A DNA stretch of 64,000 bases from Candidatus Aminicenantota bacterium (GCA_026393895.1 JAPKZG010000092.1:1-64000), one strand, 5' to 3'; counted from the stretch's first letter, positions 10,213-20,941 are shown. Notes: a model not told the origin generated them from the letters alone. A program made the numbers and translations.

Positions 10213-12302
10213 TTTTTTTGCTTGAGCTCTTGGACCCTCTCCTTGAGTTTCGGTTGATTCGGTTCGATCCGAAGCGAGTGCTCCCAGGCGGCGAGAGCTT
10301 CCGCGATATTCCCCACCTGGCTATAGCACTCCCCGACGGCATTGAGGACATTCAGGTTGGCCCCGAAATGGGCCAGGTAATCCTTGTAATAAGCAATCGC
10401 CTCCGCGTGCTCGCCAAGGGCCTGACAAGCCCGGCCCGCGGGTTCTAGGAATTCCCACTTCCGGTCGTCGGCGAGGAAGGGCTGGGCGGCGGCCTTCACT
10501 CCCGCATACTCCTTGAGTTCGAGAAGGAGCCGGGCGTAATCGAGGGCGAAGGAGGCCGAGTTCGGGTCGCGCCGGACGGCCGCTTCAAGAAGGGGCCGCG
10601 ACTCGGCGAGGTCCTTCTTATTCATGTACTGAAGCCCGACGATGTTGGAAAACTGAGGCGCGTTCGACGGCGGCAGCGGGATGGACAGGACCCAAGGCCG
10701 CATCAGGCTCGGAAGGGCCGTGATCAGGAAATGCTCTTCTACGGCGATACGCTGGGCACGGGCGGCGTTCTGGACGGAGATGCGGAGGATATAATAGGCG
10801 GGCGACCAGTTCGCCAGGGAGAATTTCTCGAATATATTCGTCCGGTCCGGGTATTCGGCGAGGGTTTTCGTGACGGTTTGAACAGTCTCCGGCCCCTTTT
10901 CAGTTTCCTTAAGGATTGTATACTCGACGACGCCGCCGTTCCGGACATCCTCGGGCGCGTTCTGGAGCTGGAAAAACGTGTAGAGAGTTTCACCGGGGAG
11001 GAAGTCGTTGCGCGGCGATGGGGTCAGCTGAAGGTCACCGAAAAGGAAGGGCTTGGTCTGCCCGCGGTACCGGGAGGCCGTGTCGACCCTATTCGCGAGA
11101 GCGGGCGCGTAAAGAGTGAACGCTCCGGGCGCCGGGATGATAAGGCTGGCCTCGGCGGATGTGAACTCCCGAGAAACGCGGTTTTTGAGAAGGATGTTGA
11201 TTTTGTAGGAGCCGGGGATGAGCGGGAAGACGTCCTGGAAACTAAAGAGCTTGCCGCGGATGGCCGCAAGCTGCGACTCCGTCATATCGAAGGGGACGGA
11301 CCGGTTGAACTGGTAGACGACGACGCCCTGCGGGTCGGTCACGGAGACGTCCGCCTCGAGGTCAGCGTGATAGCGGTCCTCGACGGGCTCGAACGTCAGG
11401 CGCTTGGGCTCGATGAGGTAATGGACGAAGGCGAACCCTCCTGGGTCCTGATAAACCCGAATGAGGGCATCGCTGTCGATGTAGTTGGCCGTATAATCGA
11501 CTTCGATGATGTCCTTGTAGCGCAGGAGCTTTTCGGCGTACTCGTCTTTGACCTTCTCGAACGGGGCGGACGGGATGCGGGTTCCGAGAAGAATCTCCGA
11601 GGACATCGTCGGCCGGGGCGAGAGCAAACTTTCGCCGGGGATGAGGGATAGCGAGACGCTGGCAATCGCCGGCTCGATGTCCATCATCTGGAGGTAGGCG
11701 CTCTCATAATCTATCGGGTCACCCATGTAGTTATTGAGGAGCTTCTGCGGCCCGTCCTTCATCGGGCTGTAAAGGACGTAGTTGCCGGTCCCCTCCGCCT
11801 TGAAAAAGACGACGTTGAAGCTGTTGGGAAGGCCGAGAGAAGCCATTCCGTCATAAAACCAGATGATTGTCGGGAAGACCTGGGTCAGGTTCTCAAAACG
11901 GTCGATCGTCTTGGGTTCTCCGAGGAGGATGTAGATGCGGCCCATGTCGGTCCGCCATCCCGGACCGGGGAAGCCCCTTCCTAACCATTGGTTGGCGAAA
12001 GCGATACGCCGAGAGTGTTCCTCCCGGTACTCGTTCTTGTCCGTATCGGGCGTGGGATCGCGCTGCTTCCAGAACGCCTTGATGAAGACCTCGCGCTCGC
12101 GGTCGCTATCGAGCTGGAGGAAAACGTCGCGTTCCTTCGGGGTGATGATGTAGACGACTTCCTCCTCGAGCCACTTGCGGTACTGTGCCGGAAGATCCTT
12201 GGACGATTTCTTCTGGGCTTGGGCCGAGGCCGGTCCCGACAGGAAGAGGGCAAGGGATAAAACGAGCAAAAGCCCAATGACGAGAATAATCAGACGCTTC
12301 AT
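10209..12302 (-). CDS. GWxTD domain-containing protein with C-terminal TPR region
   Basis: GFPGPGWRTDMGRIYILLGEPKTIDRF; C-terminal TPR-like segments (ECYSQVGNIAEALAAWEHSLRIEP); overlaps the downstream GWxTD gene by 4 nt. Confidence 0.85.
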   Translation of the reverse strand: MKRLIILVIGLLLVLSLALFLSGPASAQAQKKSSKDLPAQYRKWLEEEVVYIITPKERDVFLQLDSDREREVFIKAFWKQRDPTPDTDKNEYREEHSRRIAFANQWLGRGFPGPGWRTDMGRIYILLGEPKTIDRFENLTQVFPTIIWFYDGMASLGLPNSFNVVFFKAEGTGNYVLYSPMKDGPQKLLNNYMGDPIDYESAYLQMMDIEPAIASVSLSLIPGESLLSPRPTMSSEILLGTRIPSAPFEKVKDEYAEKLLRYKDIIEVDYTANYIDSDALIRVYQDPGGFAFVHYLIEPKRLTFEPVEDRYHADLEADVSVTDPQGVVVYQFNRSVPFDMTESQLAAIRGKLFSFQDVFPLIPGSYKINILLKNRVSREFTSAEASLIIPAPGAFTLYAPALANRVDTASRYRGQTKPFLFGDLQLTPSPRNDFLPGETLYTFFQLQNAPEDVRNGGVVEYTILKETEKGPETVQTVTKTLAEYPDRTNIFEKFSLANWSPAYYILRISVQNAARAQRIAVEEHFLITALPSLMRPWVLSIPLPPSNAPQFSNIVGLQYMNKKDLAESRPLLEAAVRRDPNSASFALDYARLLLELKEYAGVKAAAQPFLADDRKWEFLEPAGRACQALGEHAEAIAYYKDYLAHFGANLNVLNAVGECYSQVGNIAEALAAWEHSLRIEPNQPKLKERVQELKQKK

Positions 12303-12766
12303 GATGTTCTCATTTTATCATATCCGAAGGCATCCCGGTATCAACTCTTAATTTCATTAACGCACTTCGCCCCCCGCTCGTTGCAGGGTAAGAGTGGTCG
12401 CTTTCTGCGGCGCCTTAATCCAAATTAATGGATTTGAATACAAAAGAATGGATAAGGCGTAACTTTACAGTCTGAAAAAAATGACCTCCGGAGGCGGATT
12501 TATTTAACTTATTCCCTGTTGATAAGGCAGGAACCTCTGGAATCTCCTCTCCCCCTGAGGATCTCATTAATTGGCACGTTTATTGCTCAATAAACAAATA
12601 TGAAATTTGAAAGGAGGAGACTGAATGACTTGATGGATAAGTGTCGGCTATTGGGTGAGAGAACGCGCCTATCCCGTTGCCCGGGAACGGTTTGTGAGCT
12701 CTCAAGGGAGTATATAGGGATCGTATCATCCTCGGAGAGAAGGATGAACAAAAAAGGAGAGAATTA

Positions 12767-15700
12767 ATGAAAAAGTTGCGAATCGTTTTCCTGCTGGCCA
12801 TAAGCGCGCTGCTTCTCGCCGGCACGCTTTCGGCCCAGCGATCTACTGGACAAATCTTCGGCAAAGTTGCGGACGATCAGGGGGTGCCTCTTCCCGGCGT
12901 CTCCATCACGGCGCAAGGGCCGCGCCTGGTCGGCCAGGCCACCGATATAACAAACGCCCTGGGCGGCTACCGGCTGCTCGCCCTTCCGCCAGGGACCTAT
13001 ACTATTGAGTACACCTTGGCCGGGTTCACGCCGCTCGCCCGGAAAGACGTCGTCGTCGGGGCTGAAATGACCGTAACCCTCGACATCACCTTGACGGCGA
13101 GCACGATCGAGGAGCAGATTACGGTAGTCGGGCAATCCCCGCTCATCGACGTCAAAAGCACGACCCGGGGCGCGGCGATGAACAGGCAAGTGTTCACCCT
13201 GCTGCCCAAGGGACGGAACTTTGACTCGCTTCTGGTCACCGTGCCCGGTGTGACCTACGAGCCCATGCTCGGCGGGACATCCGTCGACGGCGCCTCCGGT
13301 GCCGAGAACATGTGGTATGTCGACGGCATCAGTACTTCCAACCTGATCAACGGCACGAGCGGCCAGGGGGTCAATTTCGATTTCGTCGAGGAAGTCAACT
13401 TCAAGTCATCGGGCTACAACGCCGAATACGGCGGCTCCCTCGGCGGCGTCGTCAGCGTCCTGACCAGGTCGGGTGGGAACGAGTTTCACGGAGAGGTCCT
13501 GGGCTATTACACCGGCGAAGATCTGACGGCCCGCCGCCGTGATATCCTCGAATACAATATGTTCGACGGCTCGCGCGATCAGTCGGCCATGTACTACTCC
13601 TGGGAAGAATACGTGGGCAAGCAGAAGTGGTCCAACATCGAGGGCGGACTGAACCTGGGCGGCTACATCATCAAGGACCGGCTCTGGTTCTTCGCTTCGG
13701 CCATTCCCAACTACAACAATTTCACCCGGACACTTGACTACAGCATCCAGGGCCTCACAGATCCCTCGAGGGATATCAACCAAAAGCAGCTGGACTGGAA
13801 CGCCCAGGTCAAGATCTCGGCCCAGCCGTTCAAGAACCTTCGCGTCAGCGCCGGCTTCATCAATAACATGTCGACGGTGCGCGGTAGCGCCTCCGGTTTT
13901 CCCAGCTCCTACACAGCGAGCACAACCGTCGACTACGACGCCTACGATTTCGACTACCCGAACATGAGCGCCAGCGCCACCGCCGACTGGATCGTCTCCA
14001 GCAACTTCATGGTCAGCGCCCGCGGCGGCTTCTTCAGGACGGACCAGAACAACCAGCAACCCTGGCCGCCAACCACGAGTCCGTACTACGGTTTCCGTAT
14101 GGAACAGCCGTACCAGTATGCCTCGAGCAACAACCTGATGTTCCCGGAGATCCCCGCCGAACTACGGCACGTCCCGGGCTGGCAGAACTTTCCCCGCGCT
14201 AACGTCTTGGGCGTCCTCAAGACTGTCCGTCAGAAGATTAACGCCAACCTCGACCTGTCATACTTCGCAAGCCTCGGAGGCGAACACGCCATCAAGATCG
14301 GTGGCCAGTTTATCCGGCAGGGCGAGAACGTCGATCAGGGTGGTCAACAGCCGGTTGTCTACCTCGCTTGGAACCAAAATCTGACCATGTACGGGGTGGA
14401 CTACGCCCGGGGCTACTACGGTTGGTACGCCGTCCGCGGGAACACGGATTCCGGCCCCTACGGCTCGGTTTACAATGCGTTCAGTAATCAGTGGGCCTTT
14501 TACGCCCAGGACAGTTGGACCATCGGCCAGAGGCTCACGATCAATGCCGGCGTCCGGGCCGAGTCCGAGTACATCCCGAGCTACAGCCAGGATCCGCTCT
14601 ACGCCAGTGTGAAAGCCATCTCATTCCCCTTCGACAAGAAGATTTCGCCGCGGTTCGGCGTCATCTATGATGTCTTCGGCGACTCGAGCCTGAAGGCCTA
14701 TGGCTCGTTTGCCATCTACCAGGACGTCATGAAGCTCGACGTAGCGGCCAACGCCTTCGGCGGATTCAAGTGGAAGAGCGCTTACTACACCCTGGACGAT
14801 TGGGACTACACAAAGATCGGGGTCAACGGCAACTACCCGGGAACGTTATTGGAGGTTCTGGATTTTCGGGCTCCCTCCTTTGGCCAGGTCGACCCCGACA
14901 TAAGACCCTTCACCCAGCGGGAAATCGCCGTCGGCGTGGATAAGAAGCTCACTGAGGATTTCTCGGCCTCCCTTCGCGTCGTGAACAAGTCGGTCCTCTA
15001 CGCCGTCGATGACATGGCCATTGTCATTCCGGGCGTCGGTGAATCATACTTTTACAGCTGGATCGGCTCTCCCTTCATGGCCAAAAAATATGCCGAGGCC
15101 AAGGCGTTGGGCACGATGCCCGAGGGCGTGCCGAATATGCCGAAGGCCAAACGCGAGTACTGGGGCGTGAACCTCAGCTTGGACAAGCGGCTGAGCAACA
15201 ACTGGCTCATGGGCATTTCGGGGACATGGAGCAGCCTGAGGGGCAACTATTCCGGGTTGGCCAATTCCGACGAAAACGGCCGCAATAACCCCAACGGCGA
15301 GCGCTCGTTCGACCTGTGGTATTTCCAGCAAGACTATAACATGAACCCGATCGACGGCCCGCTCGCCACCGACCGGCCGCTCGTCTTCAAGGCGTACGGC
15401 AGCTACGTCTTCCCCATGGGTTTGACGGTCGGCGCGGTCATGCAGGCTATGTCCGGCACGCCGCTGACCACGTCCTGGAACTTCGACGGCCCGGGGTATT
15501 ACCCGTACAACCGCGGCGACCTCGGCCGGACTCCTATGCTTTACTACGCGGATGCCTATATCGAGTACAACTTGCGCCTGGCCGAACGGTACGGTCTCCA
15601 GTTCAGCGTCAACTTGAGCAACGTCTTCAACGTCGAAACTCCTACCTACATCAACACCCTTGTGTACAGGGACAACGTGTCGCACGACGACGCCGCTATC

Positions 15701-15814
15701 TTGACCAAAACATGGGTGCCTGATCCGGAAGCCGCGAAGGACGGCTTTTTCGGCAAAGCCAGCACTTTCTTCGCCCCGTTCCAAGCTCGCCTCGGAGTGA
15801 AATTCAGCTTCTAA
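12767..15814 (+). CDS. TonB-dependent receptor with N-terminal carboxypeptidase-regulatory-like domain
   Basis: 1015 aa; signal MKKLRIVFLLAISALLLAGTLSAQ; GQIFGKVADDQGVPLPGVSITAQG; plug region (NAEYGGSLGGVVSVLTRSGGNEFHGEV); outer-membrane barrel-like C-terminus ending in F. Confidence 0.9.
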   Translation: MKKLRIVFLLAISALLLAGTLSAQRSTGQIFGKVADDQGVPLPGVSITAQGPRLVGQATDITNALGGYRLLALPPGTYTIEYTLAGFTPLARKDVVVGAEMTVTLDITLTASTIEEQITVVGQSPLIDVKSTTRGAAMNRQVFTLLPKGRNFDSLLVTVPGVTYEPMLGGTSVDGASGAENMWYVDGISTSNLINGTSGQGVNFDFVEEVNFKSSGYNAEYGGSLGGVVSVLTRSGGNEFHGEVLGYYTGEDLTARRRDILEYNMFDGSRDQSAMYYSWEEYVGKQKWSNIEGGLNLGGYIIKDRLWFFASAIPNYNNFTRTLDYSIQGLTDPSRDINQKQLDWNAQVKISAQPFKNLRVSAGFINNMSTVRGSASGFPSSYTASTTVDYDAYDFDYPNMSASATADWIVSSNFMVSARGGFFRTDQNNQQPWPPTTSPYYGFRMEQPYQYASSNNLMFPEIPAELRHVPGWQNFPRANVLGVLKTVRQKINANLDLSYFASLGGEHAIKIGGQFIRQGENVDQGGQQPVVYLAWNQNLTMYGVDYARGYYGWYAVRGNTDSGPYGSVYNAFSNQWAFYAQDSWTIGQRLTINAGVRAESEYIPSYSQDPLYASVKAISFPFDKKISPRFGVIYDVFGDSSLKAYGSFAIYQDVMKLDVAANAFGGFKWKSAYYTLDDWDYTKIGVNGNYPGTLLEVLDFRAPSFGQVDPDIRPFTQREIAVGVDKKLTEDFSASLRVVNKSVLYAVDDMAIVIPGVGESYFYSWIGSPFMAKKYAEAKALGTMPEGVPNMPKAKREYWGVNLSLDKRLSNNWLMGISGTWSSLRGNYSGLANSDENGRNNPNGERSFDLWYFQQDYNMNPIDGPLATDRPLVFKAYGSYVFPMGLTVGAVMQAMSGTPLTTSWNFDGPGYYPYNRGDLGRTPMLYYADAYIEYNLRLAERYGLQFSVNLSNVFNVETPTYINTLVYRDNVSHDDAAILTKTWVPDPEAAKDGFFGKASTFFAPFQARLGVKFSF

Positions 15815-15840
15815 CCTGATCAAGCTCCAACTACAACTCA

Positions 15841-15880
15841 AACCCGCCCCGGCTCCGGCCGGGGCGGGTTTTCTTTTTCC
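15841..15880 (+). terminator. Rho-independent terminator downstream of TonB-dependent receptor
   Basis: AACCCGCCCCGG-CTCCGG-CCGGGGCGGGTT stem-loop followed by TTCTTTTTCC. Confidence 0.85.
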
Positions 15881-16026
15881 ATCTCTTTGACTTCCTGCAT
15901 CTCCCTATCCGGCCAGACCTCGCCCCCGTTTATCCTGCCTTGACTCTAACTACGGACGGGAAAGACGGAGAGACAGTCCTCCGCCCGATGGTTGGATAGA
16001 GATTGCCCCTCTTTTATGAACGCTTC

Positions 16027-16683
16027 TTATTTCTTTTTTTCGAGGGCTTCCAGGGCCTCTTTATACGTTTCCGGGTTGAGGGTGCCGAAGGTTACCATTT
16101 TATTGTAATTTTCGAGCGCGCCGATGTACTGATTGCCTTTGACGGCGGCGGGCGACATCTTCCATTCGTTGGGCGCGATAAAAGCAAAGACATACTTGAC
16201 GTACTGTTTTTGGACAGAATACGTCCAGACCTCGGCCCGATAGGCCTGGACGTCTTCATTGCTGCGATCGACCCCACCAGTGGCAGGTTGGCCGAGTTGC
16301 ATGCCCCAGTCCGAGTTCTGATCGATGTCGATGGATGCCGGGGGCCCGTTGAGAATGTAAATCCTGGCCCGGTCGGTGTTCCAAGGCTGGCGGGAATTCT
16401 CTCTCTTGAAGGCGTTCATGATGTAGCTCAGCCTTTCCTGGAATATCGTCCTGGACGCGGGATCTCTGGCGGCCCAGAAGAGATCCTGGAAATCTTTTTT
16501 CCCAGTCTCGGACAGCGTCCGATAGATGGTCTTCTCAAAATCCTGCATGATGGAATAGTGCTGGGTATACCAGACGTCTTTGGTCGGCATCATGTTGAGC
16601 CCGCACGAAGCCAGCAAAACAAGAGCAAGCAATACACCCGCCGCTCCCCGAAGGGATTTTAAAGCGACTCTTAATTGAGTCAT
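16027..16683 (-). CDS. GWxTD domain-like lipoprotein
   Basis: Lipobox-like LVLLASCG; FQDLFWAARDP...RARIYILNGPPASIDI resembles the GWxTD core of the two neighbouring proteins. Confidence 0.7.
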   Translation of the reverse strand: MTQLRVALKSLRGAAGVLLALVLLASCGLNMMPTKDVWYTQHYSIMQDFEKTIYRTLSETGKKDFQDLFWAARDPASRTIFQERLSYIMNAFKRENSRQPWNTDRARIYILNGPPASIDIDQNSDWGMQLGQPATGGVDRSNEDVQAYRAEVWTYSVQKQYVKYVFAFIAPNEWKMSPAAVKGNQYIGALENYNKMVTFGTLNPETYKEALEALEKKK

Positions 16684-16769
16684 GCCTCATCTCCTTTTCT
16701 TCTCATTGTCCTGATAGGTAACAGAATGATGTGATATCCCCTGACAGACTCCCGGTAGGAAGCCGCTAG

Positions 16770-16835
16770 GCCTCCGCGATTTTCCACGCCGGTAATGTAC
16801 TTCCAGTTGCTCGGCGATGTCAATTTCAGCGAAAC
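16770..16835. repeat. Dispersed ~67-nt repeat, copy 2
   Basis: GCCTCCGCGATTTTCCACGCCGGTAATGTACTTCCAGTTGCTCGGCGATGTCAATTTCAGCGAAAC; matches 7607-7673. Confidence 0.8.
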
Positions 16836-16849
16836 TCGCCGTCCCCGAA

Positions 16850-18607
16850 TTACTTCAGCTTCAGCCCCAGCTCGGTCAACTGGCGTTCGTCGACTTCCGA
16901 AGGTGAGTTCGTCATCAAATCCAGGGCGCTTGTCGTTTTCGGGAAGGGAATGACCTCGCGGATGGACTCCTCCCCGGCCAGAATCATGACCAGCCGGTCG
17001 AAACCGAAGGCAATCCCGCCGTGCGGCGGGGCGCCGAAACTCAGGGCTTCGAGGAAGTAGCCGAATTTCTCTTCGGTTTCCTTGTCCGACAAGCCCAGCG
17101 CCTTGAAGATCCGGCGCTGGAGGTCCATGTCATGGATACGGATCGAACCGCCGCCGACTTCGACGCCGTTGAGAATGAGGTCGTAGGCCTTGGCCCGGAC
17201 GGCCGCCGGCTCGGTTTCTAAAAGCGGAACATCCTCATCAACGGGAGAAGTGAACGGATGATGCATGGAGACGTGCCGGCGTTCCTCCTCGCTCCATTCG
17301 AACAATGGAAAGTCCGTCACCCAGGCGAATTTGAGCATTTTCTTTTTAGCCGCTTCGTCCATCGGCCAGGTCCGGCGGATCTCGCCAAGCACTTTAAGGG
17401 CCGCGGCCTTTTTATCGGCCACGAACAAGGCGAGGTCGCCGTCGTCGCCGCCGAGTGAAGCCCAGAGCTTGAGGAAATCGGGCTCGGCCAGTTTCAAGGA
17501 CGACTTCCAGCCGTCCTGCTTCTTGATCCAGAACAGACCCTTGGCCCCGAGCGACTTGGCCTTGTCATTCAATTTATCCAGCTGGCTGCGAGAATAATTT
17601 GCGGCCCCCGGGATGAGCAGGCCTTTCAGCTCCGCGCCCGCGCCCAACGCTCCCCGGATGAGGTCGGAAGCGATGTCGCGCCCCACCGCCGTCAGGTCCT
17701 TCATCTCCAACGGGACCCGGAGGTCGGGCTTGTCCGTTCCATATTTTTCCATCGCTTCGGCATAGGACAGACGCGGAAAGGGGCGGGAGATTTTTTGGCC
17801 GGAAAGGGCGAAAATCGCCTCCATCAATCCTTCGTTGAGCCCGAAAAATTCCTCGCGGTCGATGAAGCTCATCTCGATGTCGATCTGGGTGAATTCGGGC
17901 TGGCGATCGGCCCGGAGATCCTCGTCGCGGAAACAGCGGACGATCTGGAAATAACGGTCGAACCCCGAGATCATCAGCGTCTGCTTGAACTGCTGGGGCG
18001 ATTGGGGAAGCGCGTAAAAACGTCCCTTGTACACCCGGCTCGGGACGAGATAATCGCGAGCGCCCTCGGGCGTGGGGTTGGCCAGAATCGGGGTTTCGAT
18101 TTCGAGGAACCCGTTTCGGCTCATATAATTGCGGACGGCCAGGGCGGCGTCGTGTCGGAGACGGATCTGGCGCTGCATCTTCGGCCGGCGCAGGTCGAGA
18201 TACCGGTACTTGAACCGCAACTCCTCCGACGCCTGCGGCGGATCGGTAATCTGAAACGGCGGGAGCTTGGAAACGGCAAACACGCGAAGGCCGAGGGCTG
18301 CGACCTCGACGTCCCCCGTCGGCATTTCCGGGTTGACGGCCGAGCGGCGCCGGACGCGGCCGCGGACGCCGACGACCGATTCGTTCCGGAGTTTCTTGGC
18401 CTCCTCCATCAATTCGGGTTTATCCGATTGAAAGACGACCTGGGCCAGGCCTTCGCGGTCGCGGATATCGACAAAGACCAGGTGGCCCATGTCCCGGGTT
18501 TTCTGAACCCAGCCGCAAAGGACGACGTCCCGGCCCTCGTCGGCGGGCCGCAGGGCGCCGGCATAATCAGTCCGTTTCCAGGTCGCGCGTTCGGTTTCAT
18601 CGCTCAT
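16850..18607 (-). CDS. aspS: Aspartyl-tRNA synthetase
   Basis: 585 aa; GWVQKTRDMGHLVFVDIRDREGLAQVVF; QSPQQFKQTLMISGFDRYFQIVRCFRDEDLRADRQPEFTQIDIEMSF; GIAFGFDRLVMIL. Confidence 0.97.
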   Translation of the reverse strand: MSDETERATWKRTDYAGALRPADEGRDVVLCGWVQKTRDMGHLVFVDIRDREGLAQVVFQSDKPELMEEAKKLRNESVVGVRGRVRRRSAVNPEMPTGDVEVAALGLRVFAVSKLPPFQITDPPQASEELRFKYRYLDLRRPKMQRQIRLRHDAALAVRNYMSRNGFLEIETPILANPTPEGARDYLVPSRVYKGRFYALPQSPQQFKQTLMISGFDRYFQIVRCFRDEDLRADRQPEFTQIDIEMSFIDREEFFGLNEGLMEAIFALSGQKISRPFPRLSYAEAMEKYGTDKPDLRVPLEMKDLTAVGRDIASDLIRGALGAGAELKGLLIPGAANYSRSQLDKLNDKAKSLGAKGLFWIKKQDGWKSSLKLAEPDFLKLWASLGGDDGDLALFVADKKAAALKVLGEIRRTWPMDEAAKKKMLKFAWVTDFPLFEWSEEERRHVSMHHPFTSPVDEDVPLLETEPAAVRAKAYDLILNGVEVGGGSIRIHDMDLQRRIFKALGLSDKETEEKFGYFLEALSFGAPPHGGIAFGFDRLVMILAGEESIREVIPFPKTTSALDLMTNSPSEVDERQLTELGLKLK

Positions 18608-18701
18608 CGGAATCTCGCTTTTTAGAGGAGTCTGGCCGTTATTCTAGAGGATTTCGAACGGGTTGTCCAAAAGGAGAACAAAAAAGAATCGGCGGCCCGC
18701 G

Positions 18702-19973
18702 TTATCCGACCCGGCCTTGAAGGGCGGCCAGGAGGACCCGGGGCGATCCGGACGTTTGCGTTCCCGTGGCCATGTCCTTGAGAAGAAATTCGCCCTTGGC
18801 CAGCTCATCCTCGCCGATGATCAGGACCCAGGACGCCCCGAGCTTGTCGGCCCGGCCGAATTGGCTTTTAAAACCCCGTCCGGCAAACTCGACGAGGGTC
18901 TCGACCCCGCCGACGCGGAACAGGCGGGCCAGCTCGACGGCCTTGGCTTTCGCCGCATCCCCGGCATGGACGACATAGACGAACTTCCGCGGCTCGGGTT
19001 TGAAGGAAAGCATGGCGATCAGCCGCTCGACGCCGCAGGCGAATCCGATGCCGCAGATGTCCGGCCCGCCGAAGTCCTTCATCATGTCGTCGTAGCGGCC
19101 GCCGCCCAAAACGGCGTTCTGCTGGCCGCCGCCCCGGTTGATCACTTCGAAGGCGGTCTTCGTGTAGTAATCGAGGCCGCGGACGAGGTTCGGCTCGACG
19201 CGGTGAGGAATCCCGGCGAGACCGAGATATTTCCGGACTTCGGCGAAATGATCCCGGCATTCGGAACATAGAAATTCCATGATTTGAGGAAATTCCTTGG
19301 CCAGCGCCCGGCACAACTCGACCTTGCAGTCGAAGATCCGGAGGGGGTTGATGTCGATTTTCCGCCGGCAGTCCTCGCACAGGCCGCCGCGAACTTTTTC
19401 GGCCTGGGCTCGAAGCGCCCGGGAATACCCGGGCCGGCAGGCTTTGCACCCCACGGAATTGACGAGGATTTCGGTTTCGGCGACGCCCAGAACGCGCAAA
19501 AGCGTGTCGGCCATTTCGATGATTTCGGCGTCGACAGCCGGGTCCTTTTCGGCGAATACTTCGACGTCGATCTGATGAAACTGCCGGTAGCGTCCCTTCT
19601 GGGGCTTGTCGTAGTGGAACATCGGGCCGATGTAGTAATACCGCATCGGCGTTCCCAGCAGGTCGAGCCGGTGTTCGACGATGGCCCGGGCCACCGACGG
19701 CGTGTATTCCGGCCGGAGGGTGATCGACCGGCCGCCCTTGTCGACGAAGGTGTACATTTCCTTCGTGACGACGTCGGTCGTCCGGCCCGTTCCCTTCTCG
19801 AAGAGTTCGGTATGTTCGATGATCGGCGCCCGCAATTCGCGGTAGCCGTAGCTTTCAAACAGCCGGGTCGCCGTCGTCTCGACTTTTTGCCAGATTTCCA
19901 CTTCGCCCGGAAGGATGTCGTGGGTGCCTTTGACGGCAGCGAGTTCCTTTTTCGGAGCTTGGTCTGAACTCAC
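18702..19973 (-). CDS. hisS: Histidyl-tRNA synthetase
   Basis: KGTHDILPGEVEIWQ; LRPEYTPSVARAIVEH; RQFHQIDVEVF; RGLDYYTKTAFEV; GIGFACGVERL. Confidence 0.97.
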   Translation of the reverse strand: MSSDQAPKKELAAVKGTHDILPGEVEIWQKVETTATRLFESYGYRELRAPIIEHTELFEKGTGRTTDVVTKEMYTFVDKGGRSITLRPEYTPSVARAIVEHRLDLLGTPMRYYYIGPMFHYDKPQKGRYRQFHQIDVEVFAEKDPAVDAEIIEMADTLLRVLGVAETEILVNSVGCKACRPGYSRALRAQAEKVRGGLCEDCRRKIDINPLRIFDCKVELCRALAKEFPQIMEFLCSECRDHFAEVRKYLGLAGIPHRVEPNLVRGLDYYTKTAFEVINRGGGQQNAVLGGGRYDDMMKDFGGPDICGIGFACGVERLIAMLSFKPEPRKFVYVVHAGDAAKAKAVELARLFRVGGVETLVEFAGRGFKSQFGRADKLGASWVLIIGEDELAKGEFLLKDMATGTQTSGSPRVLLAALQGRVG

Positions 19974-20941
19974 GAGACGACGTAGACCCCCATCTTGCGG
20001 AACTTGGCATAGCGCTCGTCGACGAGATCGTCGGCCGTTTTGGCTTTGAGCTTGGTCAGCGTCTGGTGGACGATTTTATCCGTGTTTTTAAAGGTCGTTT
20101 CGGGATCGATATGCGCGCCGCCCGGCGGCTCGGGGATGATCTTATCGATGACCCCGAGCTTCAGCAAGTCGGCGGCCCGTATATGCAGGTTCTCGGCGGC
20201 TTGCTGGACGGCCGACTGGTCTTTCCAGAGGATGGCCGCGCAGCCTTCGGGAGAGATGACCGAATAATAGGCGTTCTCGAGCATGAGGATCTGGTCCCCG
20301 ACGCCGATCCCCAGCGCGCCGCCGCTTCCGCCTTCACCGATGATGACGCAGACGATCGGGACGCGGAGGCCGGACATGACCTTCAGGTTGAAGGCGATCG
20401 CTTCGGCCTGGCCCCGCTCTTCGGCCCCGATGCCCGGGTACGCGCCTTGCGTGTCGATGAAGGTAATGACCGGGAATCCGAATTTTTCCGCTTCCCGGAA
20501 GACGCGGTAGGCCTTGCGGTACCCTTCGGGGTTCATCTGGCCGAAGTTACGGTCGATGCGTTCGCGGGTCGTCCGGCCTTTCTGATGGCCCATCACGGCG
20601 ACGGTCTGGCCTTTATAGAACGCCAGGCCGGCGACCAGCGCCGGGTCGTCGCCGAACCGGCGGTCGCCGTGCATTTCCATGAAATCGGTCATCAGCGCGT
20701 TGATGTATTCGAGGGTCAGCGGCCGCTTGGGATGACGGGCGACCTGGACGATCTGGCTCGGGATCAGCCGGGGCTGGAGTTTCTGCCATTCGGTTTCGAT
20801 TTCGAGACGGAGGGCGGCGACTTTTTCCTTGAATCCGGGCTCGCCGGCCAGAAGAAGGGCGTCGATCTGCTCCTTCAGGGCGGCGATCGGCTTTTCGAGC
20901 GCGTAAAAATCCTCAGGTTTTGTCATCGAACTCTCTGCCAT
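19970..20941 (-). CDS. accA: Acetyl-CoA carboxylase carboxyltransferase subunit alpha
   Basis: RPLTLEYINALMTDFMEMHGDRRFGDDPALVAG; GHQKGRTTRERIDRNFGQMNPEGYRKA; IGEGGSGGALGIGVGD. Confidence 0.97.
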   Translation of the reverse strand: MAESSMTKPEDFYALEKPIAALKEQIDALLLAGEPGFKEKVAALRLEIETEWQKLQPRLIPSQIVQVARHPKRPLTLEYINALMTDFMEMHGDRRFGDDPALVAGLAFYKGQTVAVMGHQKGRTTRERIDRNFGQMNPEGYRKAYRVFREAEKFGFPVITFIDTQGAYPGIGAEERGQAEAIAFNLKVMSGLRVPIVCVIIGEGGSGGALGIGVGDQILMLENAYYSVISPEGCAAILWKDQSAVQQAAENLHIRAADLLKLGVIDKIIPEPPGGAHIDPETTFKNTDKIVHQTLTKLKAKTADDLVDERYAKFRKMGVYVVS

